DNA from: Aureimonas endophytica
Lineage (GTDB): Bacteria > Pseudomonadota > Alphaproteobacteria > Rhizobiales > Rhizobiaceae
Direction of reading: 5' to 3'
Assembly (NCBI RefSeq): GCF_014642635.1
Contig: NZ_BMIQ01000002.1
Coordinates: 682,001 to 746,000 of the forward strand
Length of the DNA: 64,000 bases
In this document: positions 15,596 to 24,434 of the stretch, piece by piece
Layout of the letters: each line of letters opens with the position of its first letter
How positions within the stretch are numbered: position 1 is the first letter of the stretch
Program-made: the position numbers and the translations under genes
Notes under the pieces: generated by a model
What the model was told of the DNA's origin: nothing
Databases searched by the model: none
The model's input: only the letters and a program-made list of their open reading frames with translations

Positions 15596-16218
15596 GATGC
15601 TCGCCCGCCCGCCGCCCGCGGCGACGTCGTCCAGCATCTCGCCGACGAGAAAGAGGAGCACGACCGTCGCGGCCTCTTCCTCGGCGTCGATGAAGACGGT
15701 GCCTATGGCGGCAATGCTCATCAACGTCTGAGGGCGTCCGGCACCCGATCCGCCAAGCTAACGGGCGACAACAGGCGCACCGCGGAGGCGGTCGCCGCAG
15801 GCCTCGGCATCGAAGGGCGCGCCGACCTCTTACCGCAGAACAAACAGCGCATCGTGCGCGAGCTTCAAGCGGATGGCTTCACGGTCGCCAAGATCTGCGA
15901 CGCCATCAACGACGCACCGGCGCTGGCTGCCGCCGAAACGGTATCGCAATGGGCGGCGGAACCGACTTCGCGTTGCAGGCGGCCGGCGCGGCCGTCCCGC
16001 ACGGACGGCTTCAAGACATCCACGACATGATCGCACGGTGGAAGAGCATCATGGGCAACATTCGGACGAACATCGCCATCGCGCTGGGCCTGGAGATGGT
16101 GTTCCTCGTCACCACCGTCGTCGGCATCACGCGCCTCTGGCCGGCCATCCTAGCCGACACGGGCGCGATCCTCCTTGCCACCGCGAAGGCCATGCGCCTT
16201 CTCGGCTGTAGGCCCGGT
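15596..16218 (+). pseudogene. Copper-type P1B ATPase remnant (CopA-like), frameshifted
   Basis: Only the C-terminal half of a heavy-metal P-type ATPase can be seen, and it is broken. The first frame gives degraded sequence, then 'LTGDNRRTAEAVAAGLGI' (nucleotide-domain motif) and 'NDAPALAAAE' (hinge Asp motif). After a one-base loss near 15940-15950 the next frame continues 'MGGGTDFALQAAGAAV' and the last two membrane helices. The N-terminal metal-binding, transmembrane and phosphorylation segments are missing. The normally invariant GDG before NDAP reads CDA. It lies just right of the IS91-type element, which may have caused the truncation. It is not functional. Confidence 0.85.
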
Positions 16219-16323
16219 TAGCCACGCCAACCAAACCCTGCGGTCGCTCCGTTTGTGGGTCAAGGCCTTCGCTGGGCGCTGACACCAGCGGAGAGGGCAT
16301 TGCCTCTACGGCCGATGTGAGGA

Positions 16324-17058
16324 CTAGGCAGGGTCGTCCTCGACGGCAGCGGTCGATCCGACGGCGGAACCGCCGCCCCCGCCCATGCCACCCCCTGCGC
16401 TGCCACCTCCGCCACCGCCGCGCGCGCCATCACCCCTCTCCCGATCTCCTTTGCTCCGTCCGCCCGAACCCGACGGGTGGGCCGGACCTTGCCGCGGCAG
16501 GACAAGACCGACCGGGACCGGATCGAGATCGAGCGCTTCACGGATGAAGTCGCGCAGCGATGCCACGAGCCTGTGCGTATGGGCGGGGCGCCCGGCAACC
16601 AACTCGCGGGCCGCCTTCTCGGCGAGCCTGACATGCTCTTCCGTCCCGAGCAGGATGATGTCGGCGAGCGAAGCCTCCACCGCGTCCCGGATCCGACGTC
16701 CGCGGTCCCATGCTGTCGGGTCCACGATAACGACGTCGGCCGTTCCGGCACCCATGGCTTCTCCTGCTGAAGCGCTCTGGCGCATCAAGTCGCAGAGATG
16801 CCGGGGATCGACCGTCAGGGTACCCGTGAAGGATCCTCCGAGCACCTTGTAGGCCGCAATCAGGGTGCGCAGGCGCTCGTTGATCTGGCGGTTCAGGCGC
16901 TCGCGCTTCTGCTGAACCGTCAGCATGACCAGCAGTCGGATGCCGACACCGACGAGCGTGACAAGCGCCAGACCGAGGAGAGAGACGAACAGGCCCTGCC
17001 GAACAAGAGGTCGACGTTGCGCAAGGAATTCTCCTGTCAGCTTTCTGGTGCAATGCAC
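16324..17058 (-). CDS. Unknown single-span membrane protein with Gly-rich tail
   Basis: This is a 244-residue protein starting at GTG 17058; the start is uncertain because no strong ribosome-binding site precedes it. Residues about 22-46 form one membrane helix. A cytoplasmic or periplasmic domain (about 50-190) follows with 'QQKRERLNRQINERLRTLIAAYKVLGG' at its start and 'ADVVIVDPTAWDRG' in its core. The last 40 residues are Gly/Ser-rich. The family is unknown to me. It lies downstream of the EamA gene on the same strand with a 68-base gap, so it may belong to the fluoride-controlled unit. Its 3' flank (16219-16323) shows nothing. Confidence 0.6.
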   Translation of the reverse strand: MHCTRKLTGEFLAQRRPLVRQGLFVSLLGLALVTLVGVGIRLLVMLTVQQKRERLNRQINERLRTLIAAYKVLGGSFTGTLTVDPRHLCDLMRQSASAGEAMGAGTADVVIVDPTAWDRGRRIRDAVEASLADIILLGTEEHVRLAEKAARELVAGRPAHTHRLVASLRDFIREALDLDPVPVGLVLPRQGPAHPSGSGGRSKGDRERGDGARGGGGGGSAGGGMGGGGGSAVGSTAAVEDDPA

Positions 17059-17126
17059 GAACGGCTGACGAGACGTTTATGGGCCGGCTCAGGCACAATC
17101 TTTTGGTCGCCAGGGCATTCATCCGT

Positions 17127-17564
17127 TCACCCTCGATAGGCAACGAGGATCGCTCCCGCGGCTATGAAGGCAACGCCCAACCAGTTCGGCGCGGACAGTC
17201 GCTCGCCGAGGAAGACGACGCCGAACACCGCGACAAGGACGACGCTCAGCTTGTCGATCGGCGCGACCCGGGCGGCGTCGCCGAGCTTCAGGGCACGGAA
17301 GTAGCAGAGCCAGGATCCTCCCGTCGCGATCCCCGAGAGCACCAGGAACAGGTACGTTCGCCCCGAGATGGATCCCGGCGACTGGAACTGGCCCGTCATC
17401 GCGAGGATCGCGCCGAGCACGATAAGGATGACGACTGTCCGGATGAAGGTGGCGAAGTCGGAGTTGACGTTCTCGATCCCGATCTTCGCGAAGATCGCCG
17501 TGAGGGCCGCGAAGGCCGCGGACGAGAGTGCCCAGAACTGCCAGGAGGCGACGGCGAACTTCAT
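17127..17564 (-). CDS. Small EamA-type transporter
   Basis: This is a 145-residue integral membrane protein with about five hydrophobic helices, of the half-size EamA / drug-metabolite-transporter class. It opens with 'ALSSAAFAALTAIFAKIGI' and closes with 'LGVAFIAAGAILVAYRG', both typical of the family. Full-size members contain two such repeats, so this one probably works as a dimer. It begins 79 bases after the stop of the CLC-F/DUF190 gene and reads the same way, so it is probably under the same fluoride riboswitch. The substrate is unknown; a part in fluoride or general stress tolerance is inferred from context. Confidence 0.8.
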   Translation of the reverse strand: MKFAVASWQFWALSSAAFAALTAIFAKIGIENVNSDFATFIRTVVILIVLGAILAMTGQFQSPGSISGRTYLFLVLSGIATGGSWLCYFRALKLGDAARVAPIDKLSVVLVAVFGVVFLGERLSAPNWLGVAFIAAGAILVAYRG

Positions 17565-17643
17565 CGGGATTGCTCCATTTTGAGAGGCGACAGCGGCGGA
17601 GGTGGTTGCCGCCGGTCGCGTCCGGGAATGCCAGTGGACTTCG

Positions 17644-19488
17644 TCATCCGATCTGCGGAATGGGGCCGGCTGCCCCATCTTCTGCGACGGTGGTCTCCTC
17701 AAGGGACTCGTCACCCTCTCCGACCGTCCAGTGCTCGATGTGCTTGAACACGATCACCTTGTCGCGGAGGAGCGAGCCATGCTCGCGGCAGAAGGTCTCG
17801 AGCACCGGACGGTGCCCGACCAGTTCGACACACATCGTCAGCTCCGGATTGGAATACTCCCCGCTCGGCTCCTGCGCGACGCCGTGGTTGCTGTAGCCGT
17901 AGTGGGTGTGGTGGGCGATGGCGTTCATGATCCCGGCCTTCTTGGCGAGGAGCACGAGCTCGCGGTAGAGGGGCTTGCCGCCCCACAACGCGAACCGCCC
18001 CGACCCCGACGCCTTGTCGCCGGGCTTCAAGTAGATCCGGAGCATCCCGATGTCGCTCGGGCTGAGGTGGTGCGAATGGGTCATGTCGGTTCCTGTCGAG
18101 GGAGTGAAGGAGAGTGGTTCGGCAACCCGGGCTGCCCGACGGCGGCCAGGCAGGGAGAAGTCGGGCGTCGGCCTGCCGATGGTGCGCACCTCCCGCAGCG
18201 AGACGTCGGGCGGCAGGAAGCCGTGGTCGATCTTCGGCACGCCGACGCGCTGGGATAGGTAGATGCCGGAGTGGCCGCTGAAGACGTAGGCGAGGAAACA
18301 GGCCGTCGCGATGTAGACGGCGTTCTCCGCGCCGAAGAGCTCGATGCCCATGATGGTGCAGGCGATCGGCGTGTTCGAGGCGCCGGCGAAGACGGCGACG
18401 AAGCCGATCCCGGCGAAGAGGTCGACGGGCGCGCCGATCGCATGGCCGATCGCGCTGCCGAGGCCGGCTCCGATGAAGAAGAGCGGGGTGACCTCGCCGC
18501 CCTTGAAGCCGCAGCCCAGCGTCACGACGGTGAAGAGCAGCTTCCACGCCCAGGCCCACTCGTTGGACCGGGCAGGATCGAAGAAGCCGGAGATCGTCGC
18601 GTCCGCCGGGTTGGGGGACCAGACGCCGAGGCCAAGATACTCGCGGGTCCCGAGGACGTAGACGAGACCGATGAGGAGGAGGCCGCCGAGGACGGGACGC
18701 AAGGGGGCGAAGGGCAGGATGCGCTTCACGAGGCCCTGCACGGCGTGGAGGCTCTCGGCGAAGAACTGGCTGACGAGGCCGAAGGCGACGCCCGCCAGCG
18801 CGACCTGGGCGAATAGGAGGATGTCAAGCCTGAAGCCTTGCATCCCGTCCCCGAAGCCAATGAGGAAGTGGGTGTGCTCGATGCCCCATTGCAAGCAGAC
18901 CCAGTCGCCGACGACGGCCGCGACGAGGCAGGGCACCAATGCCTCGTACTGGATGCGACCGACCGTCAGGACCTCAAGCGCGAAGATCGCGCCGGCGATT
19001 GGTGTTCCGAAGACCGCGCCGAAGCCTGCGGCGATGCCGGCCATGAGGAGGAGGCGGACCTCCTTCTGTCCCAGCCGCATCGCCTTGCCGAAGGCGGACG
19101 CAAGGCTGCCGCCGAGCTGGACCGCCGTCCCCTCGCGTCCCGCCGATCCGCCGAAGAGGTGGGTGACCACCGTTGAGACCAGGATCAGCGGCGCCATGCG
19201 CAAGGGCACGCCGCCGCCCGGCTCGTGGATCTGTTCGACGATCAGGTTGTTGCCGCCCTCGGCCGACCGACCGAACCAATGGTAGGCAAGGCCAACGGCG
19301 AGACCGGCGACGGGAAGCCAGTAGAAGAGGTCGGGGGTCTCGAACCTTGCTTTGGTGGCGACGTCGAGAGCCCAAAGGAACAGGGCGCAGGCCGAGCCGA
19401 CGGCAGCGGCCATCGGCAGGACGAGCAGCACCCACTTGGCGAGGACGATCGCCTGGAGGGTTCGGGTGGCAAGGGCATTCGGCGGCAT
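17644..19488 (-). CDS. CLC-F fluoride exporter fused to a DUF190 domain
   Basis: This is a 614-residue membrane protein. Residues about 1-455 are a CLC-family transporter of the fluoride-specific CLC-F branch: '[17 protein letters not shown]' (about 115-131) carries the gating Glu with Thr where chloride CLCs have Pro, and '[17 protein letters not shown]' lies near residue 380. Such proteins exchange F- for H+ and expel fluoride. From about residue 480 the same frame runs into a DUF190 domain ('[16 protein letters not shown]'). At the junction an internal ATG (18083) still has an AGGAA ribosome-binding site, so the fusion looks like loss of a stop codon between two genes. A fluoride riboswitch lies upstream. 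Confidence 0.9.
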   Translation of the reverse strand: MPPNALATRTLQAIVLAKWVLLVLPMAAAVGSACALFLWALDVATKARFETPDLFYWLPVAGLAVGLAYHWFGRSAEGGNNLIVEQIHEPGGGVPLRMAPLILVSTVVTHLFGGSAGREGTAVQLGGSLASAFGKAMRLGQKEVRLLLMAGIAAGFGAVFGTPIAGAIFALEVLTVGRIQYEALVPCLVAAVVGDWVCLQWGIEHTHFLIGFGDGMQGFRLDILLFAQVALAGVAFGLVSQFFAESLHAVQGLVKRILPFAPLRPVLGGLLLIGLVYVLGTREYLGLGVWSPNPADATISGFFDPARSNEWAWAWKLLFTVVTLGCGFKGGEVTPLFFIGAGLGSAIGHAIGAPVDLFAGIGFVAVFAGASNTPIACTIMGIELFGAENAVYIATACFLAYVFSGHSGIYLSQRVGVPKIDHGFLPPDVSLREVRTIGRPTPDFSLPGRRRAARVAEPLSFTPSTGTDMTHSHHLSPSDIGMLRIYLKPGDKASGSGRFALWGGKPLYRELVLLAKKAGIMNAIAHHTHYGYSNHGVAQEPSGEYSNPELTMCVELVGHRPVLETFCREHGSLLRDKVIVFKHIEHWTVGEGDESLEETTVAEDGAAGPIPQIG

Positions 19489-19582
19489 GATCTGGCTCCG
19501 GTGCGGGCGGAGCGATCAGGCAGTCTGCATCGGGTGGGATGCGGGCCGGACATCACTACTCGCCCGCCATGTTGCGGGTGGA

Positions 19583-19642
19583 GTAGGAGTCATCAGCCCA
19601 TCGGAAGGCGGTTCGGCACGAGGCCCGGCAGAATCCATTGCC
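19583..19642 (-). promoter_or_regulatory. Fluoride riboswitch (crcB RNA motif)
   Basis: Read on the minus strand, the segment begins GGCAATGGATTCTGCC, contains GAACCGCC in the middle, and ends GGCTGATGACTCCTAC. These are the hallmark conserved blocks of the fluoride riboswitch. The loop GGA can pair with the UCC of the 3' block, as in the known pseudoknot, a compensated variant of the GGC/GCC seen elsewhere. It starts about 150 bases upstream of the CLC-F/DUF190 start. Fluoride binding normally turns such genes on. I did not resolve the expression platform. Confidence 0.9.
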
Positions 19643-19778
19643 GTCCCGGACGTCTACGCGATCGTCGCGAGCGCTGTCAACTAGGGTTTCATGTGCCGTC
19701 GGACACGCCTTCAGGGAACTGGTGATCGAAGGGAATGTTGCTCTGTTTCATGCAACTTACTGCCTTGGAGATGTCACG

Positions 19779-20957
19779 ATGCCCACAAGACGGACCGTGC
19801 TCCAAGGAGCGAGTTGCCTCTTGGTGACTCATACGACATGGTCCACTTTGGCTGCTTCGGCGGCCACCGCTGCACCGACCGAGCCCGCCAGCGACCTGCT
19901 CGTCCACAGCAAGCTTCCTTTGAACGCCGAGACGCCGATCGCCAAGCTCCGGTCCTCCTTCGTCACGCCCCAGGCCGATTTCTACATCCGCGACCACGGC
20001 ACCGTGCCGAAGATCGACGAGACGGGCTACAGGCTGAAGATCGGCGGCAAGGTGGAGACGCCCGTCGAACTGTCGCTTTCGGATCTCAAGTCACGCTTCC
20101 CCGAGCGGAATGTCATGGCCGTCATGCAGTGCGCCGGCAACCGCCGGGCAGACATGGTCGATGTCGGGTATGTCGAGGGTGACCTCTGGGGCCCCGGCGC
20201 GATCGGCAATGCGGAATGGACCGGCGTCTCGCTAGCTGACGTCCTCAGCGCCGCAGGCGCCGAAGACGGCACAGGGCTCCATGTGGCGTTCTTCGCGCAT
20301 GACGAGGTCGTCATGAAGGATGATCGTTTCGACTACGGCGTCTCGATCCCGCTCGAGAAGGCGATGACCCCGGATGTTCTCCTCGCCTGGGCCATGAACG
20401 GCGAGCCCTTGATGGCCGAGCACGGCTTTCCCCTACGCGTCGTGGTGCCCGGCTACGCCGGAACTCGCAGCCCCAAATGGTTGGCCTCGATCATGGTGCA
20501 GGACGAAGAGGCCGATACCCCGATCCAGCGAAAGGAGTATCGGCTCTTTCCTCCGACGACGACGAAGGAGTCGGCCGACAAGGATCCGAACGTCGTCATC
20601 AACGACATGCCCTCGAACGCTGCGATCTGCATTCCGGCTGCCGGGGCGACGTTGAAGCCGGGAACGACGAAGATTGAGGGCTACGCGATCGGGACGCAAA
20701 ATGGCGTCGCCAAGGTCGAGGTCTCCTACGATGGTGGCGAGATTTGGCACGAGGCTACTATCGACAAGCAGGCTGATACCCAGTGGGCGTGGATCTTCTG
20801 GTCTGTCGTCCTCGACCTACCGACCGGACAGCACCAGCTCGCCGTCCGTTCCTTCGACGGTGTCGGCGGTTCGCAACCCGACGACATCGCGAAGATCTGG
20901 AACTGGAAGGGTTATCTCGCCTATTCGTGGCATCGCGTCTCGATCAGAGTCGGCTGA
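19779..20957 (+). CDS. Tat-exported sulfite-oxidase-type molybdoenzyme
   Basis: This is a 392-residue protein of the sulfite oxidase family, which carries one molybdopterin-bound Mo. The start is ATG 19779, with GGAG eight bases upstream. The N-terminus has a twin-arginine signal ('TRRTVLQGA'), so the folded enzyme would be exported to the periplasm. The molybdenum-ligand Cys lies in 'VMQCAGNRR' (about 118-126). The C-terminal Mo-co dimerisation domain follows ('GYAIGTQNGVAKVEVSYDGG', about 305-324). There is no haem domain, so a separate cytochrome would accept electrons. It is divergent from the fluoride operon, in a cargo region that also holds a TDT transporter. Sulfite is the likely, not proven, substrate. 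Confidence 0.9.
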   Translation: MPTRRTVLQGASCLLVTHTTWSTLAASAATAAPTEPASDLLVHSKLPLNAETPIAKLRSSFVTPQADFYIRDHGTVPKIDETGYRLKIGGKVETPVELSLSDLKSRFPERNVMAVMQCAGNRRADMVDVGYVEGDLWGPGAIGNAEWTGVSLADVLSAAGAEDGTGLHVAFFAHDEVVMKDDRFDYGVSIPLEKAMTPDVLLAWAMNGEPLMAEHGFPLRVVVPGYAGTRSPKWLASIMVQDEEADTPIQRKEYRLFPPTTTKESADKDPNVVINDMPSNAAICIPAAGATLKPGTTKIEGYAIGTQNGVAKVEVSYDGGEIWHEATIDKQADTQWAWIFWSVVLDLPTGQHQLAVRSFDGVGGSQPDDIAKIWNWKGYLAYSWHRVSIRVG

Positions 20958-21069
20958 GGCTTCGCAAAGGGACGAAGGCCGCGAACGCGTCCGATCGGCT
21001 AGCGCACCAACACGTCCGATCGTTTCTGCGGTTGGTCGATGATGCGAGCAGATGAAAGGCGGGATTGCC

Positions 21070-21252
21070 ATGAGCAAGCAGCATGGACCGGAAGATACAG
21101 ACGAGCTGGAGATGGAAGAGCTGGCCCAAATCGAAGATGGGCCATCGAGCGCCAGAGATGTGTCGAAGGCTCGCGACTCAGGTCTTTCATGGGTTCTCAT
21201 CGCAGGTGCGTTGCTGGCCGTCTGCGTCGTCCTGTGGAGCACGCTTGGCTAG
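21070..21252 (+). CDS. Small single-span membrane protein
   Basis: This is a 60-residue protein. The first 40 residues are very acidic ('ELEMEELAQIEDG'), and residues about 43-59 form one hydrophobic helix ('WVLIAGALLAVCVVLW') at the C-terminus. I chose ATG 21070 (AGGCGGGA upstream); ATG 21052 is an alternative. It follows the molybdoenzyme gene on the same strand at about 110 bases. It might be a membrane anchor or partner for that enzyme, but no family is recognised. Confidence 0.55.
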   Translation: MSKQHGPEDTDELEMEELAQIEDGPSSARDVSKARDSGLSWVLIAGALLAVCVVLWSTLG

Positions 21253-21278
21253 CAACGCAACTCTGGACCCAGCCGTCT

Positions 21279-22661
21279 CTAGCGGCTGGTGAGGACCGGG
21301 CTGGCCGTACCCTTCAGACCCTCGACCACGACCAGCCGCGGCTCCTTGCCCGCCGCCGGCTCCCCCGGGGCGCCGATCGTGCGCACCGGGCCGATGCTGG
21401 AGGCCATGCCGGCGCCCTTGTCGTTGGTCTTCAGCACCACGACGGGCTCGTCCTGCCCTTCGAAGAACACGCCGTATTCGGTCACCGGCTTCAGCTTGGC
21501 GAGGCTGACGTCGATCGCGTCAACGAGGCCGAGATTGCGCGAGACGACCATGCCGGAACCGTCCGCGCCCTCGGGCGCCTTCAGCGATAGCGTCAGGTTC
21601 TCTGGACCCGCCTTCAACGGCACAAGGTTTTCGGTGCCCGCGCCCACGGGAACCGCGCCTGGCACGAAGACGAGGGCCTGCGGGGCCTGTCCGGTCGGGA
21701 TCTCGGCCACGACCTTCTGCTCGGCCGTGTCGATCACGTCGACCTTGTCGCCGTTCTCGAGCCCGACGAAGATCCGGCTGCCGTCCTCCGAACCCCAGAT
21801 GCCGTGTGGCAGCGCCCCGACCGAAATCGTTGCAACGAGCTGCGTCTTCTCGCCGGGCTTGTAGACCTTCACGACGTTCTCGCCGCCGATCGTGACGTAG
21901 ACCAGCGTCTCGCCGTCCACCGTTCCGAAGCCGAGATGGTTGGAGATCGGCCCGCTGTCGATCACCTCCTTCACCTCGAGCGTCTTGGCATCGACGCGCG
22001 TGACCTTGCCGACGTCCTTGTGCGTCAGCCAGACGTTGCTGCCGTCAGGGCTCACCTGTACGAAGGGCACGAAGGGCGAGATGACCGGGATCCGCTTCAC
22101 CAGCGCATGGCTCGCGACGTCGAAGACCTCGAGCACCGGGTTGAACGAGTTGGCGACGAAGGCGAGCTTGCCGTCGCGCGAGAACTTGGTCATGCCGGGG
22201 CCGCTTGTCGTCGGGATGCGGCCCGTCTCCTTGAAGGTCGTGGCATCGATCACCGAGAGGTAGTCCTCTCCGCGCACCGTCGCCCAGACTTCCCTCCCGT
22301 CCGGCGTGAAGAAGGCCTCGTGCGGGTTGCGCCCGACATAGGTCGTGCCCTTCACGGCATTGGTCGCCGTGTCGATGAAGGTGACGGAGTTCGTCACCGT
22401 CGAGACGACGACGAGCGTCTTGTGGTCCGGCGAAAATCCTAGGCCGTGGACGTTGACCTCGCCCTTGTAGAGGGGGCTCAGAACGTCCGGCCGCGGATTG
22501 CCGAGCCGGATCTGGCCCAGCAGCTTGTTGGCGACGGGGTCGATGACCGAGACCGTGTTGGAGTTCTGGTCGGCGGTGTAGACGCGGTCTGAGGCGGCGG
22601 GCAGCGCGAAGGCCGACGTCGAGACGAGGAGCGCGGCGGCGAGAATGGCGGTGCGGGTCAT
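21279..22661 (-). CDS. YVTN-type beta-propeller protein, exported
   Basis: This is a 460-residue protein with a clear signal peptide (residues 1-23). Seven-bladed propeller repeats follow over about residues 25-350, each with the 'D-x-x-x-N-x-V-x-x-I-D' pattern seen in YncE/YVTN proteins, for example 'NSNTVSVIDPVANKLLGQI' near residue 33. Residues about 350-460 form a second, beta-rich domain. It starts in an ATGA overlap with the upstream DUF305 gene, so the two are co-translated. Related propellers sit in the periplasm and are often found near metal or redox genes. The ligand is unknown. Confidence 0.85.
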   Translation of the reverse strand: MTRTAILAAALLVSTSAFALPAASDRVYTADQNSNTVSVIDPVANKLLGQIRLGNPRPDVLSPLYKGEVNVHGLGFSPDHKTLVVVSTVTNSVTFIDTATNAVKGTTYVGRNPHEAFFTPDGREVWATVRGEDYLSVIDATTFKETGRIPTTSGPGMTKFSRDGKLAFVANSFNPVLEVFDVASHALVKRIPVISPFVPFVQVSPDGSNVWLTHKDVGKVTRVDAKTLEVKEVIDSGPISNHLGFGTVDGETLVYVTIGGENVVKVYKPGEKTQLVATISVGALPHGIWGSEDGSRIFVGLENGDKVDVIDTAEQKVVAEIPTGQAPQALVFVPGAVPVGAGTENLVPLKAGPENLTLSLKAPEGADGSGMVVSRNLGLVDAIDVSLAKLKPVTEYGVFFEGQDEPVVVLKTNDKGAGMASSIGPVRTIGAPGEPAAGKEPRLVVVEGLKGTASPVLTSR

Positions 22662-23062
22662 GGGGTTGTCTCCGGAACGGGCTTTGGTTTGTCGGCAGAT
22701 GCGGCGAGCATCGAGCGCATCAGCGTAATCTCGTAGGTCTGTTCGGTGATGATGGACTGCGCGAGGTTGCGGATCGCCGGGTCCTCGGTCGAGCCGAGGA
22801 CGGCCTTGGCCATGTCGATCGCGCCCTGGTGATGCGGGATCATCTGGGACAGGAAGTCGTGCTCGGGATCGCCGGTCACCGGGGCCGACATCATACCGGC
22901 GTGCATCCTCTCCATCGCCTCGGCGGTCGCTTCGGCATAGTGTGAGCCGTCGGGTGTGGCCGGCACCATCGCCGAGTGCTGATGAGCGGGCGCGTCCTGC
23001 GCCTCTGCCGAGGAGAGTGACGCCCCGGCGAAGGCCAAGGTCAGGAAAAGCGTCTTCAGCAT
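22658..23062 (-). CDS. DUF305 family periplasmic protein
   Basis: This is a 134-residue protein with a signal peptide (residues 1-22) and a DUF305 core: 'HDFLSQMIPHHQGAIDMAK' (about 68-86) is the family's signature His-rich motif, followed by 'EDPAIRNLAQSII'. Met, His and Asp are abundant, which suits copper or silver binding, and the family is frequent in metal-resistance clusters. ATG 23062 is the first codon giving a proper signal peptide; a much longer frame upstream is antisense to the TDT gene and rejected. It overlaps the beta-propeller start by four bases. Confidence 0.88.
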   Translation of the reverse strand: MLKTLFLTLAFAGASLSSAEAQDAPAHQHSAMVPATPDGSHYAEATAEAMERMHAGMMSAPVTGDPEHDFLSQMIPHHQGAIDMAKAVLGSTEDPAIRNLAQSIITEQTYEITLMRSMLAASADKPKPVPETTP

Positions 23063-23257
23063 GGAATCACAGGGTCCTCGAAGTACGGGTTCGACAAGAA
23101 GACGCGTGCGGATGCCTTTCATTCCCGTGGCAGCAACATTTATTCGGGGCGAGGCGCCTGAAGCATCCATCGCCCCCATCGATCGGAATGACCAAAACAA
23201 CGCGTTGGATCGAACGATTGCAGTGGCGCATGGTTCGGACAGGATAAGGACCCGCCA

Positions 23258-24409
23258 ATGACCTTCGAACAGATGCGTGCCGTCACCCTTGGCCTCCAAC
23301 CGCTGTCGCGCCTCGACAGCCCTCGCGAGGTCGTGCGCCAGTTCACCCCGAACTGGTTCGCCGCCACGATGGGTACCGGGATCCTCGCGATTGCGCTGTC
23401 GCAGTTCCAGGCTGACGTGCCGATGCTGCATCCGGTGGCCGAGGGCCTCTGGATGTTCAACATCGCGCTCTTCGCGCTCTTCGCTGGGCTCTACGCTGCC
23501 CGCTGGATCTTCTTCTTCGACGGGGCCAAGCGCATCTTCGGCCATTCCGTCGTGTCGATGTTCTTCGGCTGCATCCCGATGGGCCTCGCCACCATCGTCA
23601 ACGGCTTCCTGATCTTTGGCCTGCCGCGCTACGGCGAAGTGGCGGTCGGGATCGCAGAGACGCTCTGGTGGATCGACGTCGCGATGGCGGCGGCCTGCGG
23701 GGTCGCCATTCCCTTCATGATGTTCACGCGCCAGAGCCACACGATCGACCAGATGACCGCGGTCTGGCTCCTGCCGGTGGTCGCGGCCGAAGTCGCCGCC
23801 GTCTCCGGGGGACTGCTCGCGCCGCATCTCGTCGACCCGCATTCCCAGCTCGTGGTGTTGACCCTCTCCTATGCGCTCTGGGCGCTGTCGGTGCCGATCG
23901 CGCTCAGCATCCTCGTCGTGCTCCTCCTGCGCATGGCCGTCCACAAGCTGCCGCACGCCAACATGGCGGCGTCGAGCTGGCTGGCGCTCGGGCCGATCGG
24001 CACTGGCGCGCTCGGGCTCATGACGCTGGGCGGCGCGGCGCCCGCGATCCTTTCCGCCAACGGGCTGGAGCGCTTCGGCGCCTTCGCGGAAGGGCTCGGC
24101 CTCTTCGGCGGGCTGCTGCTCTGGGGCTACGGGCTCTGGTGGCTGGCGATGGCCGTGCTCGTGACGCTGCGCTACCTGCGCGACGGCCTTCCCTTCAACA
24201 TCGGCTGGTGGGGCTACACGTTCCCCCTTGGTGTCTATGCCGTGGCCACGCTGAAGCTCGGCACCCTCCTGCCGCTCGCTGCCATCCACGTCTTCGGCGC
24301 GGTGCTCGTTGCGGTGCTGGCGGTGCTTTGGGTGATCGTCGGAACGAGGACGGTGCGCGGTGCCTGGAGGGGCGATCTCTTCGTCTCGCCCTGCCTCAAG
24401 GCCGATTGA
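23258..24409 (+). CDS. TDT family (TehA/SLAC1-like) transporter
   Basis: This is a 383-residue inner-membrane protein with about ten hydrophobic helices, of the tellurite-resistance/dicarboxylate transporter family. The start is ATG 23258. The first helix has the family's 'FTPNWFAATMGTGILAIAL' pattern (about 29-47), and 'GWWGYTFPLGVYAVATLKLG' (about 312-331) is a conserved late helix. Members move malate, chloride, sulfite or other anions. Lying in the same island as a sulfite-oxidase-type enzyme, it could export sulfite, as related fungal transporters do; that link is inference. It is divergent from the DUF305 gene and converges on the UDG-like gene. Confidence 0.88.
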   Translation: MTFEQMRAVTLGLQPLSRLDSPREVVRQFTPNWFAATMGTGILAIALSQFQADVPMLHPVAEGLWMFNIALFALFAGLYAARWIFFFDGAKRIFGHSVVSMFFGCIPMGLATIVNGFLIFGLPRYGEVAVGIAETLWWIDVAMAAACGVAIPFMMFTRQSHTIDQMTAVWLLPVVAAEVAAVSGGLLAPHLVDPHSQLVVLTLSYALWALSVPIALSILVVLLLRMAVHKLPHANMAASSWLALGPIGTGALGLMTLGGAAPAILSANGLERFGAFAEGLGLFGGLLLWGYGLWWLAMAVLVTLRYLRDGLPFNIGWWGYTFPLGVYAVATLKLGTLLPLAAIHVFGAVLVAVLAVLWVIVGTRTVRGAWRGDLFVSPCLKAD

Positions 24410-24434
24410 GAGAAGTAGGGGCAACCACTGGCGG

